Origin: an uncultured Pedobacter sp.
GTDB lineage: Bacteria > Bacteroidota > Bacteroidia > Sphingobacteriales > Sphingobacteriaceae
Direction: 5' to 3'
NCBI GenBank assembly: GCA_946478755.1
Contig: CAMLDJ010000370.1
Coordinates: forward strand, 1-5,234
DNA length: 5,234 nucleotides
Position 1 is the stretch's first letter. Every line of letters begins with the position of its first letter. The notes beneath the pieces were generated by a model. It was not told where the DNA came from, did no database searches, and worked only from the letters and a program-made list of their open reading frames with translations. Shown piece by piece: positions 1 to 5,234 of the stretch. The translations under genes and the position numbers were made by a program.

Positions 1-44
1 CCTGTTCCGGCAAAAAGTTTAACGGGGTTAAATTGCAATGGCAT
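1..44 (-). CDS. prs: Ribose-phosphate pyrophosphokinase, N-terminal fragment (cut by window edge)
   Basis: Only the first 14 codons and two bases of the next are present. They read MPLQFNPVKLFAGT and then a codon starting GG. The VKLFAGT segment matches the conserved start of PRPP synthetases, where a KLFAGN-type strand opens the protein, and the MPLQFN lead is, from memory, usual for Bacteroidota members. The family makes phosphoribosyl pyrophosphate from ribose 5-phosphate and ATP in the cytoplasm, feeding purine, pyrimidine, histidine, tryptophan and NAD synthesis. The ATG at 44-42 is the natural start: it lies 25 bases past the T-run of the upstream terminator and gives the expected N-terminus. 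No clear Shine-Dalgarno sequence precedes it, which is normal in this phylum. The gene follows tRNA-Gln on the same strand with no promoter that I can see in between. The call rests on about 14 residues, so it is good but not certain. Confidence 0.75.
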   Translation of the reverse strand, partial: MPLQFNPVKLFAGT

Positions 45-69
45 GATTAAAGCTGTATCAATGCTGGTT

Positions 70-106
70 AAAAAAAATCGGATTGTGAATAAACCCCACA
101 ATCCGA
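70..106 (-). terminator. Intrinsic terminator after tRNA-Gln
   Basis: On the minus strand a 10-bp perfect stem (core CGGATTGTG paired with CACAATCCG, positions 78-87 with 97-106) encloses a 9-base loop and is followed at once by eight T residues (complement of 70-77). This is a textbook Rho-independent terminator. It begins 10 bases after the 3' end of the tRNA and ends 25 bases before the prs start codon. It should end the tRNA transcript, and because no separate prs promoter is visible it may also set how much transcription reaches prs. Confidence 0.85.
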
Positions 107-116
107 ATATGTTTTG

Positions 117-187
117 TTGCCCGACCAGGATTCGAACCTAGACAAACGGTACCAAAAACCGTTGTACTACCTTTATACTATCGGGCA
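117..187 (-). tRNA. tRNA-Gln, anticodon TTG
   Basis: The minus strand folds into a complete 71-nt cloverleaf. The acceptor stem TGCCCGA pairs with TCGGGCA over 7 bp, including the U1-A72 pair usual for glutamine tRNAs. The D arm is GTAT/GTAC around loop AAAGGTA, which carries the GG pair. The anticodon stem is ACGGT/ACCGT around loop TTTTGGT, placing TTG at positions 34-36, which reads CAA (and CAG by wobble). The variable loop is 4 nt. The T arm is CTAGG/CCTGG around loop TTCGAAT. The discriminator base is A and the CCA end is not encoded (the next bases are CAA). A Bacteroidota promoter lies upstream and an intrinsic terminator downstream, so this is an intact, expressed-looking gene. Confidence 0.97.
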
Positions 188-190
188 ATC

Positions 191-218
191 TTCCACCAAA
201 GGTTCCTTTGAAATGGAA
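191..218 (-). other. Dyad in the predicted tRNA leader
   Basis: An imperfect inverted repeat covers the predicted start site and the 5' leader of the tRNA precursor. The outer arms are TTCCA (191-195) and TGGAA (214-218); the inner arms are CAAAGG (197-202) and CCTTTG (205-210). In RNA it would fold into a short hairpin just upstream of the RNase P cleavage point. It could equally be a chance dyad or a protein binding site; nothing else supports a function. Confidence 0.3.
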
Positions 219-220
219 TG

Positions 221-251
221 CAAATGTACGCACATTTTTCACTTTTGCAAA
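221..251 (-). promoter_or_regulatory. Bacteroidota -33/-7 promoter for tRNA-Gln
   Basis: Read on the minus strand, TTTG (251-248) is followed after exactly 19 bases by TACATTTG (228-221). This matches the Bacteroidota primary sigma consensus TTG-N19-TAnnTTTG at every fixed base. Transcription would start near 214-217, giving a leader of roughly 28 nt before the mature tRNA 5' end at 187. An unbroken run of 11 T residues on the minus strand (complement of 259-269) sits about 44-54 bases upstream of that start, where an A/T-rich UP element would be expected. The perfect spacing and correct position in front of a stable RNA gene make this a strong call. Confidence 0.85.
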
Positions 252-702
252 TCCAAACAAAAAAAAAAACAAAATATTTAACCCCGGCAAATCTACATTC
301 AATGAAACTTTCAGTAACTTAAGCAATTACACCACTTGGACAAAAAAAAGAAATTCCAGGCAAAACCGGTAGTTATAATGAACATGCCCATTAGGGATTA
401 ATCATGGCGGCTACTCACTTCATAATTGCGCTTCACACTTCCGGTTCTTAACACCTGCCAAACTTCCTGTCCGCTCAAAATTACTGCTCCACATAGCTCA
501 AAATGGATAGCGGGCGATCAAAATAACCAGCTGATCTATGGATTTGATAAAGGCTTTCCGACTTCGAAAAGCCAGATTCCCATAGCAACAACCTTAAAAT
601 ATGTTAAACTCCGCTTTACATTGCGCTATTATCAATCTTATTCTTTATTTTCGGCTGCATTTTAATCGCCTCATTATAACATATTAACTATTCAATAAAG
701 AA
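252..702. other. Gene-free intergenic region
   Basis: About 450 bases lie between the tRNA promoter and the start codon at 703. I find no convincing gene. A plus-strand open frame at 426-665 would give 79 residues with no recognisable features. A minus-strand frame at 583-398 is broken by two stops. The stretch contains an 11-A run at 259-269 (the possible tRNA UP element) and a short hairpin at 552-573 (GGCTTT/AAAGCC plus inner CG/CG) with no T-run after it. The best promoter-like match for the gene at 703 is TTG at 621-623 with TATTTTCG at 646-653; it has one mismatch to TAnnTTTG and a 22-base spacer, too long for the consensus, so I do not call it. Confidence 0.5.
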
Positions 703-3700
703 ATGAATTACTCAAAAATCAATAATCTTACCGGTTGGCTTTGCTTTCTTATTGCTACTGTAACTTATATTTTAACTTTAGAACCATCCGTAAGTTTTTG
801 GGATTGTGGCGAGTTCATTGCTTCCGCTTTTAAAATGCAGGTCGTACACCAACCAGGTGCTCCCCTGTTTCTGATGATCCAGCGTTTCTTTTCGCTTTTT
901 GCCTTCGGCGATACCGAAAAAATCGCCTATTTCATGAACCTGGGATCGGCCATTGCCAGCGCCGCGACCATATTGTTTTTATTCTGGACCATCACCGCCC
1001 TGGCTAAAAAAGTGCTGATCAAGGAAAACGAAGAGGTTTCCAAAGTAAATCTGATTGCCATTATGGGTGCAGGTGCAGTTGGTGCGCTGGCTTATACTTT
1101 TTCTGATAGTTTCTGGTTCTCTGCAGTTGAATCGGAAGTATATGCGTTATCCTCTTTATTTACCGCCATCGTTTTCTGGGGAATTTTAAAATGGGAAGCA
1201 AAAGCCAATGAACCGGACGCCGACAGGTGGTTACTTTTTATTGCTTATATCATGGGACTGTCGATTGGTATTCACTTGTTAAACTTATTAACCATCCCTG
1301 CCATCGCTTTTGTCTATTATTTCAGAAAGACCCCAAAACCCAGCACCTCCGGAATTGTTAAAACCGGGGCAATCGGTGTCCTCATCCTTGCAGTGATCCA
1401 ATATGGAATTATCCAATATCTGGTTTCATTCGGCGCATATTTCGATTTATTCTTTGTAAATACACTAGGAATGGGCTTTGGTTCAGGAGTTATTTTCTTT
1501 GCCATCTTATTAATCGCAGGTCTGATATGGGGCATCCGTTATTCCATAAAACACCAAAAAAAGGTACTTAATCTTGCGTTGCTGTCAACAGTACTCATCA
1601 TATTTGGCTATTGTTCATTTGCGATGATTATCATCCGGGCCAAAGCGAATCCAAATCTGAACAACAGTGACCCGGAAAATGCTTTTTCTTTCCTGAGCTA
1701 TCTGAACAGGGAACAGTATGGCGACCGGCCGCTATTATTTGGCCCAAACTATAACTCACAAAAAGTCAACCTGACCCAAGGCAAAACCCTCTACAGAAAA
1801 GGAGAAGAAAAATACGAAGTTGCAGGTAAAAAGACTGATTATGAATACGACAGAACTACACCTTTTCCAAGGATGTATAGCGATGACCAGCGACACATTG
1901 AATATTATAAGGACATCATGGGATTCGACGACGGTCATTTCCCAAGCCTGTTTGACAACATAGGCTTTCTGTTCAGGTATCAGGTAGGACAGATGTACAT
2001 GCGCTACTTTATGTGGAACTTTGTAGGCCGGCAGAATGACGATCAGGGACAGGGCAGCTTATATGAAGGGCAGTGGCTAAGCGGTATCAAGCCGGTTGAT
2101 GCCATTATGCTTGGCGACCAGAAGAATCTTCCTCCCTCAATTACCGACAGCAATGCCTACAACCGTTTCTTCTTTCTTCCACTTATCCTTGGTTTACTGG
2201 GCGCTATATGGCATTTCAAACGGAATCAGAAGGATGCCGGTATTGTAGCCTTATTGTTTTTCTTTACTGGCCTCGCCATTGTGCTTTACCTGAATCAAAA
2301 ACCTATGGAACCCCGTGAAAGGGATTATGCCTATGCAGGTTCCTTTTACGCATTTGCTATATGGATAGGCCTGGGCGTATTGGCTATCCGCGAGTGGCTA
2401 TTTAAAAAGATAAATCCCGCAACTGGCGCTATACTGGCCACCGTAACGGGCTTATTTGCAGCACCGGTTATTATGGCTTCACAGGGATGGGACGACCATG
2501 ATCGCTCAACCAAAATGGTAGCACATGATATTGCGGTCGATTACCTCCAATCCTGTGCGCCAAACGCCATTCTTTTCACCTATGGCGACAACGATACCTA
2601 TCCATTATGGTATGCTCAGGAAGTAGAGAACATCAGACCGGACATCAAACTTGTTAATCTAAGTTTGTTTGATACCGACTGGTATATCAATGGCCTGAAA
2701 CGTGTAACCAACGAATCAGCCCCCTTGCCAATCTCCATGAAACCATCTCAATATGTACAAGGTGTCAGGGATGTCATGTATTACCAGGATTATAAGGTTG
2801 CCGGATCTGTAGAATTAAGCAACATCGTTGCCATCCTATTATCAGAAAATCCAGAAGATAAACTGCCTTTACAGGATGGAAGCAGAGAGAATTTTATCCC
2901 TACCAAGAATTTTAAGCTTACCGTAAACAAAGCGGATGTAATTAAAAACGGAGTGGTAAGCGCCGCAGACTCCAGTAAAATTACTCCAGCTTTGGAATGG
3001 AACTTCAATAAAAACTATGTCACCAAAGGCACACTGGCATTCTTTGATCTCCTGGTACATAACAACTGGAAAAGACCAATCTATTTTGCCAGTACTGTAC
3101 CTTCTGATCAATATAACGGTTTAGATAATTATCTATATAATGAAGGCCTGGCTTTACGTCTCCTTCCTTTAAAAGCAGATACTTCAGCGAATAAACCCGA
3201 GCTGATCAATACACCTGTTCTCTATAAAAACCTGATGAATAAGTTTGTTTGGGGCAATATCAAAAATGCAAGATACCTGGATACCCAATCAGCGGATGAC
3301 ATATCAATCTTTACCAACGTATTTAACAATACCATTTCCGGTTTAATCAGGGACGGCAAAAATGAAGACGCCAAAAAAGTTGTAAACCGCTATTTCGAAG
3401 TAATGCCTGAGCGTTTCTATGGCATGCGTTCGATGATGGGCGCATACTTTATGGCAGAGAATCTTTATCTGCTGGGTGATGTTAAAAGAGCTAATGCTTT
3501 AATAGAAAGATCCGCAGCATATATTCAAAAGGAACTTACCTATCTGGCCGATGTTTCTGAAAGCAAAGGTAAATTCGTTGGTGGGCAGAATGTTCAGTTG
3601 GGACTATCATTCCTCGGCCAAATGTCTAAGACTACAGCCCAGCATCAGCAAACAAAGCTGAGCGAAAGCTTAAGTCACCAGTTTCAGGCCCTGGAAGGAA

Positions 3701-3729
3701 GGTTTTCGGCGTATTTTTCAGCTCAATAA
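703..3729 (+). CDS. DUF2723/GT117-family polytopic membrane glycosyltransferase (protein O-mannosyltransferase-like)
   Basis: This 1008-residue protein fits the Bacteroidota DUF2723 family, which to my knowledge CAZy places in GT117, a GT-C fold group thought to move sugar from a lipid carrier to a target outside the inner membrane. The first membrane helix (about 11-27) is followed by an outward loop holding SFWDCGEF (31-38), whose D34 and E37 resemble the acidic catalytic pair of PMT-type enzymes, and then HQPGAP (49-54). Further hydrophobic segments lie near 83-100, 115-131, 148-164, 176-206, 221-243, 258-277, 288-311, 488-503, 512-529, 545-563 and 573-591. The family hallmark EPRERDYAYAGSF is at 536-548. 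Residues from about 592 on are soluble, with FTYGDNDTYPLWYAQE (625-640), NNWKRPIYFA (787-796) and a helical, TPR-like end (about 860-945). The ATG at 703 gives a short cytoplasmic lead before the first helix; only a weak AAAGAA precedes it. The gene stands alone, so neither donor nor target can be inferred. Family call sure; activity inferred. Confidence 0.92.
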   Translation: MNYSKINNLTGWLCFLIATVTYILTLEPSVSFWDCGEFIASAFKMQVVHQPGAPLFLMIQRFFSLFAFGDTEKIAYFMNLGSAIASAATILFLFWTITALAKKVLIKENEEVSKVNLIAIMGAGAVGALAYTFSDSFWFSAVESEVYALSSLFTAIVFWGILKWEAKANEPDADRWLLFIAYIMGLSIGIHLLNLLTIPAIAFVYYFRKTPKPSTSGIVKTGAIGVLILAVIQYGIIQYLVSFGAYFDLFFVNTLGMGFGSGVIFFAILLIAGLIWGIRYSIKHQKKVLNLALLSTVLIIFGYCSFAMIIIRAKANPNLNNSDPENAFSFLSYLNREQYGDRPLLFGPNYNSQKVNLTQGKTLYRKGEEKYEVAGKKTDYEYDRTTPFPRMYSDDQRHIEYYKDIMGFDDGHFPSLFDNIGFLFRYQVGQMYMRYFMWNFVGRQNDDQGQGSLYEGQWLSGIKPVDAIMLGDQKNLPPSITDSNAYNRFFFLPLILGLLGAIWHFKRNQKDAGIVALLFFFTGLAIVLYLNQKPMEPRERDYAYAGSFYAFAIWIGLGVLAIREWLFKKINPATGAILATVTGLFAAPVIMASQGWDDHDRSTKMVAHDIAVDYLQSCAPNAILFTYGDNDTYPLWYAQEVENIRPDIKLVNLSLFDTDWYINGLKRVTNESAPLPISMKPSQYVQGVRDVMYYQDYKVAGSVELSNIVAILLSENPEDKLPLQDGSRENFIPTKNFKLTVNKADVIKNGVVSAADSSKITPALEWNFNKNYVTKGTLAFFDLLVHNNWKRPIYFASTVPSDQYNGLDNYLYNEGLALRLLPLKADTSANKPELINTPVLYKNLMNKFVWGNIKNARYLDTQSADDISIFTNVFNNTISGLIRDGKNEDAKKVVNRYFEVMPERFYGMRSMMGAYFMAENLYLLGDVKRANALIERSAAYIQKELTYLADVSESKGKFVGGQNVQLGLSFLGQMSKTTAQHQQTKLSESLSHQFQALEGRFSAYFSAQ

Positions 3730-3732
3730 AGG

Positions 3733-3820
3733 GAAAACGAATGTTCTGTTCGCCGGCTGCATTAGCTTGCCCTGAAGAAGGGCAAACAACGCTATGCCGG
3801 TTCACAGAACATTCGTTTTC
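3733..3820. repeat. Palindromic repeat element, left copy (17-bp perfect terminal arms)
   Basis: The element starts three bases after the stop codon of the upstream gene. Its ends are perfect 17-bp inverted repeats: GAAAACGAATGTTCTGT (3733-3749) and its exact reverse complement (3804-3820). Inside, the sequence continues to fold. CCG pairs with CGG, GCAT with ATGC and AGC with GCT, with small bulges, and the tip is a 7-bp hairpin, TTGCCCT/AGGGCAA (3767-3773 with 3779-3785), with loop GAAGA. The whole 88 bp is thus one long imperfect hairpin. Its 53-bp core (3755-3807) recurs in inverse orientation at 4159-4211. It could act as a terminator for the upstream gene, although the T content after the right arm is modest, or be a MITE-like or REP-like element. 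I do not recognise the family. Confidence 0.85.
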
Positions 3821-3992
3821 TGGTCAACAACAAGTTTCTGCTAAAACAAGCAGGCCTGCAACTTAAGCTGCAGGCTTGCTCTGTTTATAACCTCACTCTG
3901 ATGTTTTCATCTTCCTGCCACTCTTTCACTTAACACCTCGCCGACAGTTTTTCCTTCCCACCTCGGTATAGTTGGAGACAAAGCGCGCTCCT
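3820..3992. repeat. Tandem repeat unit A (about 173 bp)
   Basis: This is the first of two adjacent direct repeats. It opens with CTGGTCAACAACAA and aligns along its full length with the unit that starts at 3993. The first 64 bases match at about 91 percent (58 of 64 columns, counted by eye). The rest matches at roughly 70 percent with a few small gaps; shared blocks include TTTTCATCTTCCTG and TATAGTT. Its last bases (GACAAAGCGCGCTCCT) align with the end of unit B, which doubles as an arm of the inverted element at 4146. It has no convincing coding potential. Confidence 0.85.
3844..3886. terminator. Hairpin in unit A, candidate bidirectional terminator
   Basis: A 12-bp stem pairs AGCAGGCCTGCA (3849-3860) with TGCAGGCTTGCT (3869-3880), with one G-T wobble and loop ACTTAAGC. 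Beyond a single bulged C the stem extends by five more pairs, AAACA (3844-3848) with TGTTT (3882-3886). On the minus strand the stem is followed by TGTTTTAG, so it could stop transcripts coming from accA. On the plus strand the tail is CTCTGTTTATAA, which is less T-rich. The hairpin lies between convergent genes and recurs in unit B. It could also be simply a structural part of a repeat. Confidence 0.55.
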
Positions 3993-4160
3993 CTGGTCAG
4001 CAACAAATTCTGCTAAAACAAACAAGCCTGCAACTTAAGCTGCAGGCTTGTTCTGTTATAATCTGATTCTTTTGTTTTTCATCTTCCTGGCAACTAGCTC
4101 AAGGCCTCCTACTGCTTTACCTTTCCACCCAGCTATAGTTCAGTAGAAAGCGAGTGTCCT
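3993..4160. repeat. Tandem repeat unit B (about 168 bp)
   Basis: This is the second direct repeat, beginning CTGGTCAGCAACAA right where unit A ends; the offset between the two is 173 bases. It holds the same hairpin at the same place and the same T-rich and pyrimidine-rich second half. Its final 15 bases also form the left part of the inverted element starting at 4146, so the tandem units and the palindromic elements share their end sequence. A local 6-bp pairing, CTACTG (4109-4114) with CAGTAG (4141-4146), is not kept in unit A. No coding potential is seen. Confidence 0.85.
4017..4057. terminator. Hairpin in unit B, candidate bidirectional terminator
   Basis: A perfect 12-bp stem pairs AACAAGCCTGCA (4021-4032) with TGCAGGCTTGTT (4041-4052), again around loop ACTTAAGC. 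Past a bulged C, AACA (4017-4020) pairs with TGTT (4054-4057). Compared with unit A, the second pair has changed from G-C to A-T on both sides and the fifth from a G-T wobble to A-T, so pairing is kept while the bases differ. The minus-strand tail is TGTTTTAG and the plus-strand tail is CTGTTATAA. It lies downstream of both convergent genes, which suits a terminator that works in either direction. Confidence 0.55.
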
Positions 4161-4230
4161 GTGAACCGGCATAGCGTTGTTTGCCCTTCTTCAAGGCAAG
4201 CTAATGCAGCCCAGAGCAGAATTCGAGCTT
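4146..4230. repeat. Palindromic repeat element, right copy (inverted, diverged arms)
   Basis: This is an inverted copy of the element at 3733-3820. The core at 4159-4211 matches the reverse complement of 3755-3807 at 52 of 53 positions; the single difference is in the stem of the tip hairpin (AAGGC here, AGGGC there on the same reading). The left arm GAAAGCGAGTGTCCTGT (4146-4162) matches 14 of 17 bases of the other element's arm. The right arm (about 4213-4230) is more degenerate and pairs only in part: AAAGC (4147-4151) with GCTTT (4226-4230). The element stops five bases from the end of accA, as the left copy stops three bases from its neighbour. Confidence 0.85.
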
Positions 4231-4235
4231 TACTT

Positions 4236-5198
4236 TTATTCGTTCACAACCCCCATCGCACAGAATTTATCAATCCTTGCAGCAATCATCTTCTCAGTAT
4301 CCTCCGCTTTAAGTACTTTAAGGTCCGCTAAGATCTGAGCTTTCACTGTCTCTGCCATCAGCTCGGGATTCTGATGTGCACCTCCAAGTGGCTCCTTAAT
4401 AATCCCATCAATAAGTTTGTTTTTAAACATATCGTCAGATGTCAGCTTTAAGCATTCCGCAGCACGCTCTTTGTAATCCCAGCTGCGCCATAAGATAGAC
4501 GAACATGATTCCGGAGAGATTACCGAATACCACGTATGTTCAAGCATGTATACTTTATCACCTATGCCAATGCCAAGGGCACCGCCAGATGCGCCCTCAC
4601 CTACTACAAGGCAAATGATAGGAACTTTTAACACAGACATTTCCAGCAAATTACGGGCAATGGCTTCTCCCTGTCCACGCTCTTCAGCTTCAAGTCCCGG
4701 ATAAGCGCCCATGGTGTCAATAAAAGAAATAACCGGCTTATTGAATTTTTCCGCCAGGCGCATTAAACGAAGCGCCTTCCGGTAACCTTCCGGATTGGCC
4801 ATACCGAAATTACGGTACTGTCTTTCCTTTGTATTTTTACCTTTCTGATGTCCGATGACCATTACCGTCTCACCTCCTATTGTCGCAAAGCCACCAACGA
4901 TCGCCTTATCGTCCTTCACTGTCCTGTCCCCATGCATCTCAATAAAATCATCACAGATCATGCTGATGTAATCCAGGGTCTGGGGTCTTTCAGCATGGCG
5001 GGACATTTGAACCTTCTGCCAGCCCGTAAGGTGACTATATAGCGATTGCTGGGTTGCTCCAAGCTTTTCTTCAAGCTCTGTTAAGGTAGCAGACATATCT
5101 ACTTTGGTTTTATCGGCAACTTGTTTAACCTTTTCAATTTGCTGTTCTAACTCAGCAATAGGCTTTTCGAAATCAAATGATGTTTTTATCTGTTCCAT
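4236..5198 (-). CDS. accA: Acetyl-CoA carboxylase carboxyltransferase subunit alpha
   Basis: The 320-residue product is the full length expected for AccA (E. coli 319). With AccD it forms the carboxyltransferase that moves the carboxyl group from biotinylated AccB to acetyl-CoA, giving malonyl-CoA for fatty acid synthesis in the cytoplasm. The N-terminus has the usual [11 protein letters not shown] segment and a helical stretch (about 8-55). It is followed by [12 protein letters not shown] (67-78), [15 protein letters not shown] (89-103), [16 protein letters not shown] (127-142), [19 protein letters not shown] (161-179), the glycine-rich [15 protein letters not shown] (200-214), which belongs to the crotonase-like core and its oxyanion region, and [13 protein letters not shown] (225-237). 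The ATG at 5198 gives the normal family start; no Shine-Dalgarno sequence is evident. The gene is convergent with the DUF2723 gene, and accD is not in the window. No damage is seen. Confidence 0.98.
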   Translation of the reverse strand: MEQIKTSFDFEKPIAELEQQIEKVKQVADKTKVDMSATLTELEEKLGATQQSLYSHLTGWQKVQMSRHAERPQTLDYISMICDDFIEMHGDRTVKDDKAIVGGFATIGGETVMVIGHQKGKNTKERQYRNFGMANPEGYRKALRLMRLAEKFNKPVISFIDTMGAYPGLEAEERGQGEAIARNLLEMSVLKVPIICLVVGEGASGGALGIGIGDKVYMLEHTWYSVISPESCSSILWRSWDYKERAAECLKLTSDDMFKNKLIDGIIKEPLGGAHQNPELMAETVKAQILADLKVLKAEDTEKMIAARIDKFCAMGVVNE

Positions 5199-5208
5199 AA
5201 TCGGGCTG

Positions 5209-5216
5209 TAAAAATA
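5209..5216 (-). promoter_or_regulatory. Possible -7 element for accA
   Basis: On the minus strand TATTTTTA lies 10 bases upstream of the accA start codon and differs from TAnnTTTG only in its last base. The matching -33 box would sit at or beyond the window edge, so the call cannot be completed, and the resulting leader would be very short. The surroundings are A/T-rich, which makes chance matches likely. Confidence 0.25.
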
Positions 5217-5234
5217 GACATTTTATTTTAAAAA

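Noticed and set aside
1..141. Plus-strand open frames across the left edge
   Set aside because: One frame runs through the terminator and into the tRNA gene, and another ends at 50 opposite the prs start. The minus-strand prs N-terminus explains this DNA better.
552..573. Short hairpin in the intergenic region
   Set aside because: It has a mismatch in the stem, no T-run on either strand and no gene ending next to it.
621..653. Promoter for the gene at 703 (TTG plus TATTTTCG)
   Set aside because: The spacer is 22 bases rather than about 19 and the -7 box has a mismatch; in A/T-rich DNA this is within chance.
426..665. Plus-strand open frame of 79 codons
   Set aside because: No recognisable motif, unconvincing composition, no clear promoter or ribosome binding signal, and it lies in a stretch that seems non-coding.
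3741..3866. 41-codon plus-strand reading frame starting inside the left palindromic element
   Set aside because: It runs from a palindrome arm through the core into unit A. The inverted core copy keeps a similar open frame only because the DNA is conserved, and its one base change alters the residue. No start signal or codon evidence supports it.
3733..4230. CRISPR array
   Set aside because: There are only two long, diverged direct units with no short repeat and unique spacer pattern, and no cas gene nearby.
4848..5042. Plus-strand open frame opposite accA
   Set aside because: It lies wholly inside the conserved accA coding sequence on the other strand and has no features of its own.

Overview
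The window looks chromosomal and comes from a Bacteroidota bacterium, most likely of the Pedobacter/Sphingobacteriaceae type. Three things point there: a large membrane protein of the DUF2723/GT117 family, which is typical of that phylum; a TTG-N19-TAnnTTTG promoter of the Bacteroidota -33/-7 kind in front of a tRNA gene; and start codons without clear Shine-Dalgarno sequences. The genus is an inference from overall resemblance, not from a marker gene.

Left end (1-251, minus strand). Reading leftwards there is a Bacteroidota promoter, a tRNA-Gln(TTG) gene, a strong intrinsic terminator, and the first 14 codons of prs (ribose-phosphate pyrophosphokinase), which runs off the window. I see no separate promoter between the terminator and prs, so prs may depend on read-through from the tRNA promoter.

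Positions 252-702 are an apparently gene-free stretch that separates the leftward tRNA unit from the rightward gene at 703.

Positions 703-3729 (plus strand) encode a 1008-residue polytopic membrane protein of the DUF2723/GT117 family, a GT-C-like protein O-mannosyltransferase-type enzyme with a soluble C-terminal part. Positions 4236-5198 (minus strand) encode AccA, the alpha subunit of the acetyl-CoA carboxylase carboxyltransferase. These two genes converge.

The most unusual part is the gap between them. From 3733 to 4230, almost stop codon to stop codon, it is filled by a composite of repeats. A palindromic element of about 88 bp lies at the left and a diverged copy of about 85 bp lies inverted at the right; they share a 53-bp core with one mismatch. 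Between them are two tandem units of about 170 bp, each holding a strong hairpin whose stem shows one compensatory base-pair change between units. The composite may act as a bidirectional transcription terminator, may be a cluster of non-autonomous mobile repeats (MITE/REP-like), or both. I do not recognise it as a named family. The genes themselves are ordinary housekeeping or envelope genes, and apart from the shared gap there is no sign that they work in one pathway.
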